Assembly (NCBI GenBank): GCA_031271635.1
Contig: JAISVG010000084.1
Location: forward strand, 1 to 45,090
Length of the DNA: 45,090 nt
Source of the DNA: Erysipelotrichaceae bacterium
GTDB taxonomy: Bacteria; Bacillota_I; Bacilli_A; RFN20; CAG-826
Direction: 5' to 3'
Shown here: positions 18,736-27,000 of the stretch, piece by piece
How the letters are laid out: each line of letters opens with the position of its first letter
Numbering within the stretch: position 1 is the stretch's first letter
The notes under the pieces: generated by a model
What the model was told of the DNA's origin: nothing
The model's database searches: none
The model's input: the letters and a program-made list of their open reading frames with translations, nothing else
Made by a program: the position numbers and the translations under genes

Positions 18736-19334
18736 AAGTTCTCCCAATATGTCTTGTAGACATTAAAATCAACGACACCATGACGAATTAATTTAAATCC
18801 TTCACTCATATCTATTATAGCAGAGGCTTGTCCTAGTTTGGGGCTTCCTTCAACAATTAAGAGGTTTTTACCAAATATTTTTGATAAATCATCAGTTGTT
18901 ACTATAGGTTTCTCACCACTAATGTTAGCTGAAGTTTGAAGAAGCGGTTTTTTAATGATTTCTAAAATGTTCTTTAGTAACGGGGTGTTGGCGAGGCGGA
19001 TGCCAATTTTACCAGTGTTTAAAGTAACATGAGGCGGGACAGAATCTTTACTTTTTAAAATGACTGTTAAAGGACCAGTAATGAATTTATTAAGGAACTT
19101 CATGGTTTGATCATTAACGACGGCTAATTCTTTGATGTCATCAAGGTGATTCACTATGATACCATAGGGGGTATCGGGCTTTCTTCTTTTTAAGCTATTC
19201 AAATTATTAAAGGCCCCAATTTGATCATAAAGGGCATAGAATCCAAAAACTGTATCTGCCGGCATCGCTACCACTTCGCCACCCGAAAGAGCGGTAACAA
19301 TTAATTCGAGATTATTTTCATTAATGATCGGCAT
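18732..19334 (-). CDS. tsaC: Threonylcarbamoyl-AMP synthase (YrdC/Sua5 family)
   Basis: 200 residues. Makes threonylcarbamoyl-AMP for the t6A37 modification of ANN-reading tRNAs. YrdC fold motifs: GGEVVAMPADTVFGFYALYD near 18-37, LKRRKPDTPYGIIVN near 48-62, and TGPLTVILKSKD, IGIRLANTPL and LQTSANISGEKPI further on. It is the short single-domain form (TsaC/YwlC without the long Sua5 tail). It lies 13 nt after prmC and overlaps rpiB by 4 nt. Confidence 0.92.
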   Translation of the reverse strand: MPIINENNLELIVTALSGGEVVAMPADTVFGFYALYDQIGAFNNLNSLKRRKPDTPYGIIVNHLDDIKELAVVNDQTMKFLNKFITGPLTVILKSKDSVPPHVTLNTGKIGIRLANTPLLKNILEIIKKPLLQTSANISGEKPIVTTDDLSKIFGKNLLIVEGSPKLGQASAIIDMSEGFKLIRHGVVDFNVYKTYWENL

Positions 19335-19347
19335 ATTATTATTTTAA

Positions 19348-20169
19348 CTATTTAACATTAATTAGTTTTAGAAAACGGACTTTATGATATAAATCGCGCA
19401 TTAATGTTATTTCTGCTTGTGGGTAGTATTTCTGTGCCATGTCTTTTAAAGTCTCTGCAAAGAGGGGATTAATTTCGAAATAGAGGCTTCCATTAGGCTT
19501 TAAAACCATAAGTGATTGCTTTAGAATTTCTTGATAAAAATAAAGCGGAGGTTCCGCGAAGAGGGCTTGATGTGGTTCATAGTCAAAAACAGATTTATCA
19601 AGAATTTCTTCTTTACTAATATAGGGAGGATTTGAAACAATAAGATCAACTTGACAATTAGCTTTAACTAAAGCATCTAATAGATCGCTCTTCATTATTT
19701 GATAGTTAGTTATGGTTAGGATTCTTTTGGCGTTTCTTTTTGTCACACTTAGTGCCGCACTACTAATATCAAGTAAATAAACCTTTGTTTTAGTCTCCTT
19801 TGCTAATTCAATCCCAATAATGCCGGAACCGGTTCCCACATCCACAATGATTTTATCCTGTAGTCGTTGTTCTTTTTGGATAATATTAATTAGTTCTAGA
19901 GTTTCTGGTCTTGGAATGAGCACATGGCGGTTTAGATAGTAAATAGTTCCCTTATTCTCGAATTGTCTTATTGCATAGGAAACTGGTATTCCTTGAATTA
20001 ATTTTCGCAAGTAGTAACGGATTCTTGGCAAGTTTAAAACTTCGTCATCATATTGCAAAATTAAAGAAGTGTAATTAAGTCCATTAACATAATAAATAAC
20101 GGTTTTAATTTCTTCTAATAAGAGATGATGTCGGTTTTGATATTGATTGATTAGGGTACGATAGGTCAC
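19348..20169 (-). CDS. prmC: Release factor glutamine N5-methyltransferase PrmC
   Basis: 273 residues. Methylates the Gln of the GGQ motif in RF1 and RF2 using S-adenosylmethionine. The cofactor loop IIVDVGTGSGIIGIELA and the catalytic NPPY motif in LIVSNPPYISKEE are clear. The start codon is GTG (20169-20167) and overlaps the prfA stop by 4 nt (GTGA). Pairing with prfA is the standard arrangement; its second substrate, RF2, is encoded 6 kb downstream on the same strand. Confidence 0.94.
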   Translation of the reverse strand: MTYRTLINQYQNRHHLLLEEIKTVIYYVNGLNYTSLILQYDDEVLNLPRIRYYLRKLIQGIPVSYAIRQFENKGTIYYLNRHVLIPRPETLELINIIQKEQRLQDKIIVDVGTGSGIIGIELAKETKTKVYLLDISSAALSVTKRNAKRILTITNYQIMKSDLLDALVKANCQVDLIVSNPPYISKEEILDKSVFDYEPHQALFAEPPLYFYQEILKQSLMVLKPNGSLYFEINPLFAETLKDMAQKYYPQAEITLMRDLYHKVRFLKLINVK

Positions 20170-21251
20170 AAATCATCGCCTTCTAATTTCATTTGTTGAT
20201 CATAGTAAATCAAAGCATCAATAATCTCTTCTAATTCACCTTCCATCACGCGATCAAGTTTTTGAAGCGAAAAACCAATCCGATGATCAGTAACTCGATT
20301 CTGAGGATAATTGTAAGTTCTAATCTTTTCTGATCTTTCTCCGGTTCCTACCTTAAGACGTCGTTCGTTTCCAATTTTGGTGTTCTGTTCTTCTTCGTAT
20401 TTAGCAATAAGTTTGGTTTTAAGCATTCGCATCGCAGTTTCTTTATTAGTTAATTGTGATTTTTCAGTTTGACATGCGACCACAATACCAGAGGGAATGT
20501 GAGTGATTCTCACGGCAGATTCCGTCTTATTAACATTTTGTCCTCCGGCACCTTGGGAGCGATAGGTATCAATTTGTAAGTCAGCAGGATTAATTGAAAT
20601 ATCAATTTCTTCAGCTTCTGGCATCACGAGGACCGTAGCAATTGAAGTATGAATGCGACCGCTAGCCTCGGTTTTAGGAACTCTTTGCACACGGTGACCG
20701 CCACTTTCAAACTTTAATCTTGAATAGACATCTTTTCCTTTAATCATAAAAGATATCATTGAAAAACCACCGGCACTTGAAGAATTTTCATCAAGCATTT
20801 GGATTTTCCAGCCTCTAGCCTCAGCGTATCTAGTGTACATTCTAAATAAATCACCCGCGAAAATACCAGCTTCATCACCACCAACTGCACCGCGAATTTC
20901 AACAATGATATTCTTGCTGTCATTAGGATCACGGGGAAGGAGTAGCAGTTTTATCTCTTCGGTAATGGTTTCAAGTTGGACGGTGAGAAGCTTATGTTCT
21001 TCTTTTCCGAGTTCTGATAATTCAGGATCGCTTTCATTCGCCATTATATAGGCCTCATCAGCCTGTTTTAAGATATCTAAATATTTCCGGTATGCGGTGG
21101 CAACCTCACTTACGGCACTTTGTTCTTGGGTAATTTTTTTGAATCTCGTACGGTCTTTTAAGATGTTCTCATCACTTAAAAGTAGATCCAGTTCGGCTTC
21201 TTTTTTGAGGGTTGCCTCGAGTCTCGCTTTTAAACTTTCTTCCATATTCAT
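20166..21251 (-). CDS. prfA: Peptide chain release factor 1
   Basis: 361 residues. Terminates translation at UAA and UAG. The stop-reading PxT tripeptide appears as PKT in RVPKTEASGRIHTS, and GGQ in SQGAGGQNVNKTESAVRITH. These match the family and contrast with the SPF of the prfB product. Two ATGs (21251 and 21245) are possible; neither has a clear ribosome site. It is the first gene of the minus-strand housekeeping run and is divergent from tRNA-Gln. Confidence 0.95.
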   Translation of the reverse strand: MNMEESLKARLEATLKKEAELDLLLSDENILKDRTRFKKITQEQSAVSEVATAYRKYLDILKQADEAYIMANESDPELSELGKEEHKLLTVQLETITEEIKLLLLPRDPNDSKNIIVEIRGAVGGDEAGIFAGDLFRMYTRYAEARGWKIQMLDENSSSAGGFSMISFMIKGKDVYSRLKFESGGHRVQRVPKTEASGRIHTSIATVLVMPEAEEIDISINPADLQIDTYRSQGAGGQNVNKTESAVRITHIPSGIVVACQTEKSQLTNKETAMRMLKTKLIAKYEEEQNTKIGNERRLKVGTGERSEKIRTYNYPQNRVTDHRIGFSLQKLDRVMEGELEEIIDALIYYDQQMKLEGDDL

Positions 21252-21297
21252 TTAGTATTTTACTTTAATTTGTTCAAAAATACTATAATTACATTAT

Positions 21298-21371
21298 TGG
21301 GGTATCGCCAAGCGGTAAGGCTCTAGACTCTGACTCTAGCACCCTAGGTTCGAATCCTAGTACCCCAGCCA
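21298..21371 (+). tRNA. tRNA-Gln (anticodon CTG)
   Basis: 74 nt with encoded CCA. It starts TGGGGTA as glutamine tRNAs do; the acceptor pairs with TACCCCA. The anticodon stem CTAGA/TCTAG encloses loop CTCTGAC (anticodon CTG, codon CAG). The T loop is TTCGAAT. A -10 box tataat (21284-21289) lies just upstream. Confidence 0.93.
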
Positions 21372-21421
21372 AATTGTGTTTCGTTTTCGTAATATGCCTT
21401 TCGTGGTATAATTAAAGCCAT

Positions 21422-21506
21422 GCGGTTATGGCGGAACTGGTAGACGCGCTAGACTTAGGATCTAGTGGGGAATCCCGTGCAGGTTCAAGTCCTGTTAACC
21501 GCACCA
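21422..21506 (+). tRNA. tRNA-Leu (anticodon TAG); integration target
   Basis: 85 nt with encoded CCA and the long variable arm of a class II tRNA. The acceptor GCGGTTA pairs with TAACCGC. The anticodon stem CTAGA/TCTAG encloses loop CTTAGGA (TAG, codon CTA). A -10 box tataat lies at 21407-21412. Its last 17 bases are repeated at 34266-34282, so the element restored the gene's 3' end when it inserted, and the tRNA should stay functional. Confidence 0.95.
21490..21506 (+). repeat. attL core (17-bp direct repeat in the tRNA-Leu 3' end)
   Basis: TCCTGTTAACCGCACCA is identical to 34266-34282. The match extends 5 nt further left with one mismatch (TCAAG against TCAAT). It covers part of the T stem, the acceptor and CCA, the usual tRNA target of tyrosine integrases. 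The integrase gene ends 77 bp away. Confidence 0.9.
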
Positions 21507-21517
21507 TATAAAAAATT

Positions 21518-21546
21518 TAGTCCGAATAGTTCGGACTATTTTTAAT
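21518..21546 (+). terminator. Terminator just inside attL
   Basis: A 9-bp perfect stem (TAGTCCGAA/TTCGGACTA, loop TAG) is followed by T5-AA-T5 on the plus strand. On the minus strand it is followed by T-rich sequence too, so it can stop both tRNA-Leu and integrase transcripts. It belongs to the element, not to the original tRNA locus. Confidence 0.8.
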
Positions 21547-21582
21547 TTTTGAATAGTTTCGTGATACACTTTTGATACACTT

Positions 21583-22689
21583 TTATGTATCAGAAGCATC
21601 AATCTTTAACTTAATTTTGCTCTTTAGATCTTCATCTGTAGGAGTATAATAGGTATCTGTTACGTTTGGATTAGAATGGCCTAACCAAGCGGCACGATCA
21701 TACTTATCAAAACCAAGACTTTTAAGATAGAGATTAGAGGATCTTCTAAAGTCATGAATCTTGATACGCTTAAGATTAACGGCTTTAGTATACTCATCAA
21801 GAATTCTTCGAATCGAGGTTTCACCGATTACTAAGGAATTCTTATTCTCTGACTTAAAAAGATAATCTTCCGAATTTGTTTTTTTATCTAATAATAAATA
21901 AAGGGCCTTGATTTCTTTAGTTAATGGATAAACACGATTTGAAGAATTAGTCTTTAGTATTGATTCTACTTGATGGCCTTTACCGGTTTTATTGGTGATA
22001 GATCTTTCAATAAAAACTAGATCATTCATCGTATCAATATCTTGGTGCTTTAATCCCCTTAATTCACCAATTCTAAGGCCATAATAAAAAAGAAGTGAAA
22101 ATAATAATTTATGATCAGTATTTTTAACTGCAGCAATAAATGATAGGAATTCTTCATGAGACCAAAATGATTGCTTATTCGTTTTCTTTAGCGGCACATT
22201 CTTTATCTTCAGAATTGAATAATCGAGATTCTTATCAAGGCCATATTTTGTTAAAAAATCTAAGAATAACTTTAAAGCGGCAATTAACTTAGTTTTATTA
22301 GATAGATTTACCCTCTCAAACTGCATTATGAGCTTACTTAAGGTAAGATTACTGATATTATCCACGCTGAGCCGCTCTAAATGAGGTTTAATGTATTTAT
22401 TAAAAGTTAAAACATGAGTATAAGCCGTTGTGTCACGATATTCTTTTTCTAAGTGACTAAGATAAAGAGGAATTAGTTCATTTATGGTCCACTTCTTTTG
22501 CTTTTTTTCAGTAACACCAAGCGTGAGATTCTCGTAATGGAGAGCTGCAGCAGATAAAGCCTGGGCTTCGCTAGTAAAGCCTCTCCGAAGAAGTTTATCG
22601 CCTTTATAGCAAAGACGGTAATAAAACTGAAGCTTAGGTTTTCCATCAAGGTCTTTTACATAATAAGGATAAACTCTAACGCCTCGCAT
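21583..22689 (-). CDS. int: Tyrosine recombinase (phage-type integrase)
   Basis: 368 residues from ATG 22689, chosen for its GGAG 8 nt upstream; the frame is open to 22749 without a ribosome site. An N-terminal arm-binding segment (about 1-50) and a SAM-like core-binding domain (WTINELIPLYLSHLE...) precede the catalytic domain. The catalytic set is Arg206 in YYGLRIGEL, His312 and Arg315 in IHDFRRSS, His338 in WLGHSN, and nucleophile Tyr347/348 in DTYYTPT. It should integrate and excise the element at tRNA-Leu. It overlaps the 78-residue gene by 14 nt. Confidence 0.95.
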   Translation of the reverse strand: MRGVRVYPYYVKDLDGKPKLQFYYRLCYKGDKLLRRGFTSEAQALSAAALHYENLTLGVTEKKQKKWTINELIPLYLSHLEKEYRDTTAYTHVLTFNKYIKPHLERLSVDNISNLTLSKLIMQFERVNLSNKTKLIAALKLFLDFLTKYGLDKNLDYSILKIKNVPLKKTNKQSFWSHEEFLSFIAAVKNTDHKLLFSLLFYYGLRIGELRGLKHQDIDTMNDLVFIERSITNKTGKGHQVESILKTNSSNRVYPLTKEIKALYLLLDKKTNSEDYLFKSENKNSLVIGETSIRRILDEYTKAVNLKRIKIHDFRRSSNLYLKSLGFDKYDRAAWLGHSNPNVTDTYYTPTDEDLKSKIKLKIDASDT

Positions 22690-22912
22690 ACATTGGTCTC
22701 CGACAAATTTCTTGAAGTTCATATTTTGAATAGTCAAATCGATGATCATTAATCATTGCTTTAATAAGACGGTTAATATCACCAAAAGAATAACAACTAA
22801 AAAACTTCTCAAGAACCATATCGGCATATTTAAAAAGCGATCTTTCGTCACGAAGGTTACAGGCCAGAATAAACTGCCGCTTTTCATAATCGGTTAAATT
22901 ATAATAATTCAT
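22676..22912 (-). CDS. 78-residue protein between rep and int, unknown
   Basis: The likely start is ATG 22912 (MNYYNLTDYEKRQ), which has GGAG about 10 nt upstream and overlaps the rep stop by 14 nt. The longer frame upstream is a rep shadow. The protein is helical and charged with no membrane segment (ILACNLRDERSLFKYADMVL). Its place directly before the integrase suggests an excision or replication helper, but it shows no recognisable Xis/HTH motif. Confidence 0.6.
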   Translation of the reverse strand: MNYYNLTDYEKRQFILACNLRDERSLFKYADMVLEKFFSCYSFGDINRLIKAMINDHRFDYSKYELQEICRRPMYARR

Positions 22913-24083
22913 CTTTAATATTCTCCTTTTTAACAAGCTCGCCAGTAAGGCGATTATAGCCTGGGGACTCAATAAAACGCTTAAGGCTCTCTTTAGCCTC
23001 ATCAAGCGTTACATGAGGTTTACCTTCATGACGGTTCATCTCATTAATAATTGCGAGATCTTTATAAGTAAATTTATCAAGTAACCTTTCACAAGAAATA
23101 GTTTCAATTAAAGAAGCTTTTGAAGGATCATTAATAATAAGTCTTGCTAGAATCATCGAAGCCGCTTTAATAAACCAATCTTTTTGGACGACCAAGGTTT
23201 TTTCAACTTCATACTGGACCTTAATAGATTCCTTAGAAACATTCTTAAGAAGCTTGTCCCATTTAGACCAATTTTCTTCTTTATTACGATTAGAAATATC
23301 ATACTTAAGATTTTGCTTAAAGGCGACTAAACCACCAAGCGAAGCAGCAATTACACGATTAATAGTTTCACTCTCTAAAGCAAGATGAAGTTTAACAAAC
23401 ATTGTTTCAGCGACTTCATCATACCAACGAGCTTCAAATCTGACCCAATCAGCAACATTGACTAAATAGTTCTTTTTCTCACGTTCAGCGGCTTTATTAT
23501 AAATACAAAGTTGTTTTGTTTCGCGACCACCGATATAAAAAGTAAAACCATCATTTTTAGAAATAATTAGTTTTTCTTTAACTTTATCAAGAATTTCAAC
23601 GTCATTAACCGTAATGTTCCACTTTCTGAAGTTAGTAGCATACTCTCTTTTAATGATTTTTTGATAAAGTTCCATCGCTTTAATACTTCCAGAATAATCA
23701 TCAATAGGAGTATCAATTCTCGTTGCTTTAAAACCCATTTTATAAAGCAAATCAAAAACCTTCAGCCAAGGATTATAGGAGTCAGAATTATTATTCTCAA
23801 CATCACGACAAGCATCACCAGATAATAATATTTGAGTACGCCATTCACCATGATTCCGAGGCTCTTCATCAGTAAAGAATTTCACACGACTGCCATAAAG
23901 ATAGCCTTTTTGATAACCATTAAGCGCATGATCCAAAGGAGTATACTCAAAAGGTTCATAGCCTAAGGACCTAATTAATAAAGAAAAATCGTTAGGAGTA
24001 AAAACTAACCTAAAAGTACCACTAACCCAATCGATTAAAGCATTGACTTTAAGATTATCTTGATCTTCTTTTAAATACATCAT
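22899..24083 (-). CDS. Rep_trans-type rolling-circle replication initiator
   Basis: 394 residues. The Rep_trans/replication initiation factor pattern is clear: ATRIDTPIDDYSG (120-132, metal/active-site region), FTFYIGGRETKQLCIYNKAAE (180-200, with candidate nicking Tyr195) and WVRFEARW (213-220). Family members nick double-stranded origins of rolling-circle plasmids and filamentous phages, and also include MobT-type relaxases of Tn916/ICEBs1 elements. A ribosome site (aaagga) precedes the start. The structured region directly upstream (24084-24303) is the obvious candidate target. Confidence 0.85.
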   Translation of the reverse strand: MMYLKEDQDNLKVNALIDWVSGTFRLVFTPNDFSLLIRSLGYEPFEYTPLDHALNGYQKGYLYGSRVKFFTDEEPRNHGEWRTQILLSGDACRDVENNNSDSYNPWLKVFDLLYKMGFKATRIDTPIDDYSGSIKAMELYQKIIKREYATNFRKWNITVNDVEILDKVKEKLIISKNDGFTFYIGGRETKQLCIYNKAAEREKKNYLVNVADWVRFEARWYDEVAETMFVKLHLALESETINRVIAASLGGLVAFKQNLKYDISNRNKEENWSKWDKLLKNVSKESIKVQYEVEKTLVVQKDWFIKAASMILARLIINDPSKASLIETISCERLLDKFTYKDLAIINEMNRHEGKPHVTLDEAKESLKRFIESPGYNRLTGELVKKENIKDELL

Positions 24084-24303
24084 TGAAATTCTTTTCCTTT
24101 CATATTTTAAGACGACTGCCTCGACTAGTCGAGGATATAAGAATATTTAGATAACGATTACTTACGAGCCACACCCCGTATTACTACTGGGGTGTGGCTC
24201 TCTCGGCTTTTAGACTGTAGTAATCTAAAGATTACTAAAGAGTCCCCCAGGACGACATTATAGGGGGTCCTCTCGTAAAAGCCTCACGTTATCACCGCTT
24301 TCA
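24084..24303. other. Structured non-coding region, candidate replication origin/packaging signal
   Basis: No gene. It contains several exact inverted repeats: palindrome CCTCGACTAGTCGAGG (24119-24134); a 12-bp stem GAGCCACACCCC/GGGGTGTGGCTC (24166-24177 and 24189-24200) with an 11-nt loop; a 9-bp stem TAGTAATCT/AGATTACTA (24218-24226 and 24229-24237, 2-nt loop); and CCCCC/GGGGG (24244-24248, 24263-24267). An outer 8-bp stem GGCTTTTA/TAAAAGCC (24205-24212, 24276-24283) encloses the last two. The loop of the 12-bp hairpin holds TACTAC (24182-24187), which resembles the pMV158-type nick sequence TACTACGA, though that plasmid uses a different Rep family. GC-rich arms stand out against the AT-rich element. 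Confidence 0.7.
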
Positions 24304-26568
24304 TCACCATGAAAGCTCCTCTAGTTTTTCATCTTTCTTTTCTTTCACTCCTGGGCCGCTTGGGCCCTTCTTTTTAAGGCCAGAAAAGAGGCCTTTAAGA
24401 AGCCTCTTAGGCCAATATCCTTCTTGGTACTCAAGATCATCTGAAGAAGGATAAAGGCTCTTAAACTGCGCCGAATGATAAACGGAGACGGTCGCGTCTT
24501 TATAAGTATTTTCAAAGACCGGCTTATAGATATCGGTAGCGAAACGTTCAGAGTAGATCTTCTTTGGTTGAATAAAGTAAGCTACTTTTTTTGACTCTTG
24601 ATCTTTATCTTCTGAACCATGCTTAATGATCAAAGTATAAGACCTACTTTGATAAGTGTTTTCAAAAATAAAGAGCTTTTGCTGCAACTTTGCGGCAATC
24701 TTATTGGCCAAAAAAGAAAGAAGACTAAGATCACGGCGGTTCTCACGGTAGATGCTCCTAAACTCATTAATCTTAGAAAGGACCTTCTTCTGAAGCGGAT
24801 AAAGAAACCAGTTAAAAGGATAAAGGATCTCCGCTTCAGGATCTTTCTCAATTGTAATAATCGTATCAAAGAGATGTCTTATTTTGGCCTGGATATCAGA
24901 TGAGGCTTGCATGTCACAAAAAACCTTAATAAGCGGCTGATGATCAAGGGTTCTTGAATGCCGAATTACCTTATGAAAATCTTGAAAAGAATCATTTAAT
25001 TGATTAACAAAATCATCATCTTTAGAAAGACTCTGAAGGTCGTCTTTATTACCTCTTTCTTTATCGAGTTCCGTGTAAGTAATAACTCCAGAGTCAAAAT
25101 AAGAGATTCGCTCCGGGTCAAACTTTTTGCCAAGACGAAAATCATCATAGTTAATGTTGATCGAAAAAGCTTTAGAATCATAATAAAGAAGATCTACTTC
25201 AGATCTTTCAAAATAGTTATAGTCAAACTTAATAAAATGACCGGTATTAATAGCGACGTGATCATAGTTGATCGGATAGTTTGATGTTGCCAAAGGAACG
25301 TCTTGAATAAAAAGATAATAAGCCTCAAGATAAATTATTAAAGCATCGAAGATAGTAATTATCTTTAGGCCATCATAAGAATGCATCTTATTACTCTTAT
25401 AACCAAAAATAAAAGGCTCATGACCTTTAACATTGGCACGGTCTTTAAGGCTACCATCATGATCAAGACGTTTCCTTGGATAATAATACATAAAGCTTAT
25501 CCGGTCGATGTAGGCCTTAATGTGGACACGATTAAGGATCCTTCCGGCATTGATTTCTTGACGAAGACAAAACTCTAAAAATTCAAAATTAAAATCCGGA
25601 AACATCGTTCCATATTTATTAAGAATCTCAAGAACCGTGAAGCGAACTTTTGCCTCGAAACTCATTGAAAAATCAGTAATTAAAGTAGTCTTCCCGTCTC
25701 CAGGGGGCCCGACAACGCAGTTCATGACACCCATACTAGAAACAGCAGCTTCGTTAAGGGCTTCGCGGTGCATCAGTCTATTAATTCCGGTCCAACGTCG
25801 GACTTTATTAAAGTGTCTAATGACAAAAACAATAATAATGGGCCATAAATAAATTAAGGCCGGGAGAAAATATCTAATAAGCTTTGGAATAAAAGTAAAA
25901 AAAGTCGCATCGAAAGCGAACATATAAACATACATTAAAAATAAAGAAATAATAATCGGGATAGCATTAAGAATAAAACAAGAAACAATGATTAGAGTAA
26001 TTTTAAAAACAAGATTATTGATCAAGAATCTAAAGAACGAAATAACCTCAAATTTAAGTTTATCAAAGTGAATAATCTTATTCCTAATAAACATAAATAC
26101 TTGATAGCCTTTCGTTTCTTTTTGCTTCAGAGTACCGTCTTGAGCCACTAAAGAAGATGACTCATGAGCCGCCATAAAGCAAGTAAACAAGAGCTTCAAA
26201 AAGACATAAACAATAAGCACGATCATGATAATTCTTGTTAACGTCATCAAGAAATTAAGTACTAAAGAAATATAATCAAAGATGTTATCCTGGTTAATTA
26301 AATAAATAGGCCAAACTTTAAGTTGGATTAAGAACATGTTATCAAGAGCAAGCGGCGAAGCATCAATATTAATAATTCTGATCCCGAAAACTGAGATATT
26401 CTCCGGAATCACTAAGTAATCGATTTTTAGGCCAAAGAGACTAAATAAGTCAATAAAAGAGTTAACAAAGTGAAAAGCATTACCGGCGAATAAAAGCACT
26501 GTAACGGCCAAAATAGCAAGAATAATTAAGATCAAAAAAATAATATAAATGGCCTTCCTTAACTTCAC
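24304..26568 (-). CDS. Zot-like membrane ATPase (filamentous-phage morphogenesis type)
   Basis: 754 residues, GTG start, overlapping the upstream gene by 4 nt (GTGA). About four membrane helices occupy residues 6-28, 98-130, 180-213 and 232-250. Walker A is GPPGDGKT (287-294). A Walker B-like segment GVITYTELDKERGN lies at 494-507, with Thr-Glu where Asp-Glu is usual. Residues 536-573 (RHSR..., then CDMQASSDIQAKIRHLFDTI) follow the Zot/pI pattern of RH...TQ...ID..IR. The ATPase powers extrusion of filamentous virions in known phages. In pI/Zot the membrane helix follows the ATPase domain; here the helices precede it and the C-terminal 180 residues are soluble. An FtsK/HerA-type DNA pump is the alternative. 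Confidence 0.68.
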   Translation of the reverse strand: MKLRKAIYIIFLILIILAILAVTVLLFAGNAFHFVNSFIDLFSLFGLKIDYLVIPENISVFGIRIINIDASPLALDNMFLIQLKVWPIYLINQDNIFDYISLVLNFLMTLTRIIMIVLIVYVFLKLLFTCFMAAHESSSLVAQDGTLKQKETKGYQVFMFIRNKIIHFDKLKFEVISFFRFLINNLVFKITLIIVSCFILNAIPIIISLFLMYVYMFAFDATFFTFIPKLIRYFLPALIYLWPIIIVFVIRHFNKVRRWTGINRLMHREALNEAAVSSMGVMNCVVGPPGDGKTTLITDFSMSFEAKVRFTVLEILNKYGTMFPDFNFEFLEFCLRQEINAGRILNRVHIKAYIDRISFMYYYPRKRLDHDGSLKDRANVKGHEPFIFGYKSNKMHSYDGLKIITIFDALIIYLEAYYLFIQDVPLATSNYPINYDHVAINTGHFIKFDYNYFERSEVDLLYYDSKAFSININYDDFRLGKKFDPERISYFDSGVITYTELDKERGNKDDLQSLSKDDDFVNQLNDSFQDFHKVIRHSRTLDHQPLIKVFCDMQASSDIQAKIRHLFDTIITIEKDPEAEILYPFNWFLYPLQKKVLSKINEFRSIYRENRRDLSLLSFLANKIAAKLQQKLFIFENTYQSRSYTLIIKHGSEDKDQESKKVAYFIQPKKIYSERFATDIYKPVFENTYKDATVSVYHSAQFKSLYPSSDDLEYQEGYWPKRLLKGLFSGLKKKGPSGPGVKEKKDEKLEELSW

Positions 26569-26915
26569 TTGATGCTCCTTAAAAGATAAACAAGATTCTT
26601 ATTCTGGTAAAAGATCTTAGCTTCAGATAAAGCAAGTAAAACATGATCAACATCATCGATTTTAAAAATAAAGATTCCTAAGTTAAATTCATAATCAACC
26701 CGAATAATTAAAGAATCATCATGGATCTGAAGCGAGTCTTTCCTGATATAAAAATAACCATCATCTTTACTTTCATAAATGTTACCAATAAAAGAGTCTA
26801 GCTCAAAGTGATAACTAGAAAAGACTGCTTTAGTCGTAACCAATAAATAAGACAAGACAAAAAGGATAATACTAATCAAAAGAATTCTTAAGACTGTAAT
26901 AAATTTTGATTTCAT
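26565..26915 (-). CDS. Small single-pass membrane protein upstream of the ATPase
   Basis: 116 residues. One N-terminal helix (ILLISIILFVLSYLLVTTKA, about 11-30) is followed by a beta-rich domain of about 85 residues, probably outside the membrane. It has a strong ribosome site (gaggga) and its stop overlaps the ATPase GTG start by 4 nt, so the two are co-translated. Likely a partner of the ATPase; no family is recognised. Confidence 0.65.
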   Translation of the reverse strand: MKSKFITVLRILLISIILFVLSYLLVTTKAVFSSYHFELDSFIGNIYESKDDGYFYIRKDSLQIHDDSLIIRVDYEFNLGIFIFKIDDVDHVLLALSEAKIFYQNKNLVYLLRSIK

Positions 26916-26928
26916 TGTTCCCTCCTAT

Positions 26929-26957
26929 TTGACAAGTCTACTAAGAAAAGTTATAAT
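26929..26957 (+). promoter_or_regulatory. Consensus sigma-A promoter facing against the operon
   Basis: TTGACA (26929-26934), 17-nt spacer, TATAAT (26952-26957): a perfect match in both boxes at ideal spacing. It points rightwards while every gene around it is on the minus strand. Confidence 0.85.
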
Positions 26958-26963
26958 ATAAAT

Positions 26964-27000
26964 ACAAGTTGAGCGGACCTAAGGCACCGCTCCTTTTTTA
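26964..27000 (+). ncRNA. Putative tiny antisense or primer RNA
   Basis: Transcription from the consensus promoter would start near 26964. An intrinsic terminator comes at once: stem GAGCGG (26971-26976)/CCGCTC (26987-26992), then C and six T (26994-26999). The predicted RNA is about 35 nt and is almost all hairpin. Its end overlaps the stop of the 115-residue gene and its body covers the gap before the 116-residue gene. It has no room for an open reading frame. Roles to consider: complementary-strand priming, an antisense copy-number/packaging control, or a roadblock. Confidence 0.6.

Noticed and set aside
24166..24200. The 12-bp hairpin as a simple rho-independent terminator
   Set aside because: It has no T run directly after the stem on either strand and belongs to a cluster of nested repeats, so an origin-type structure is more likely.
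24119..24268. CRISPR-like or repeat-array interpretation of the repeats before rep
   Set aside because: The repeats are different inverted repeats, not regularly spaced copies of one unit.
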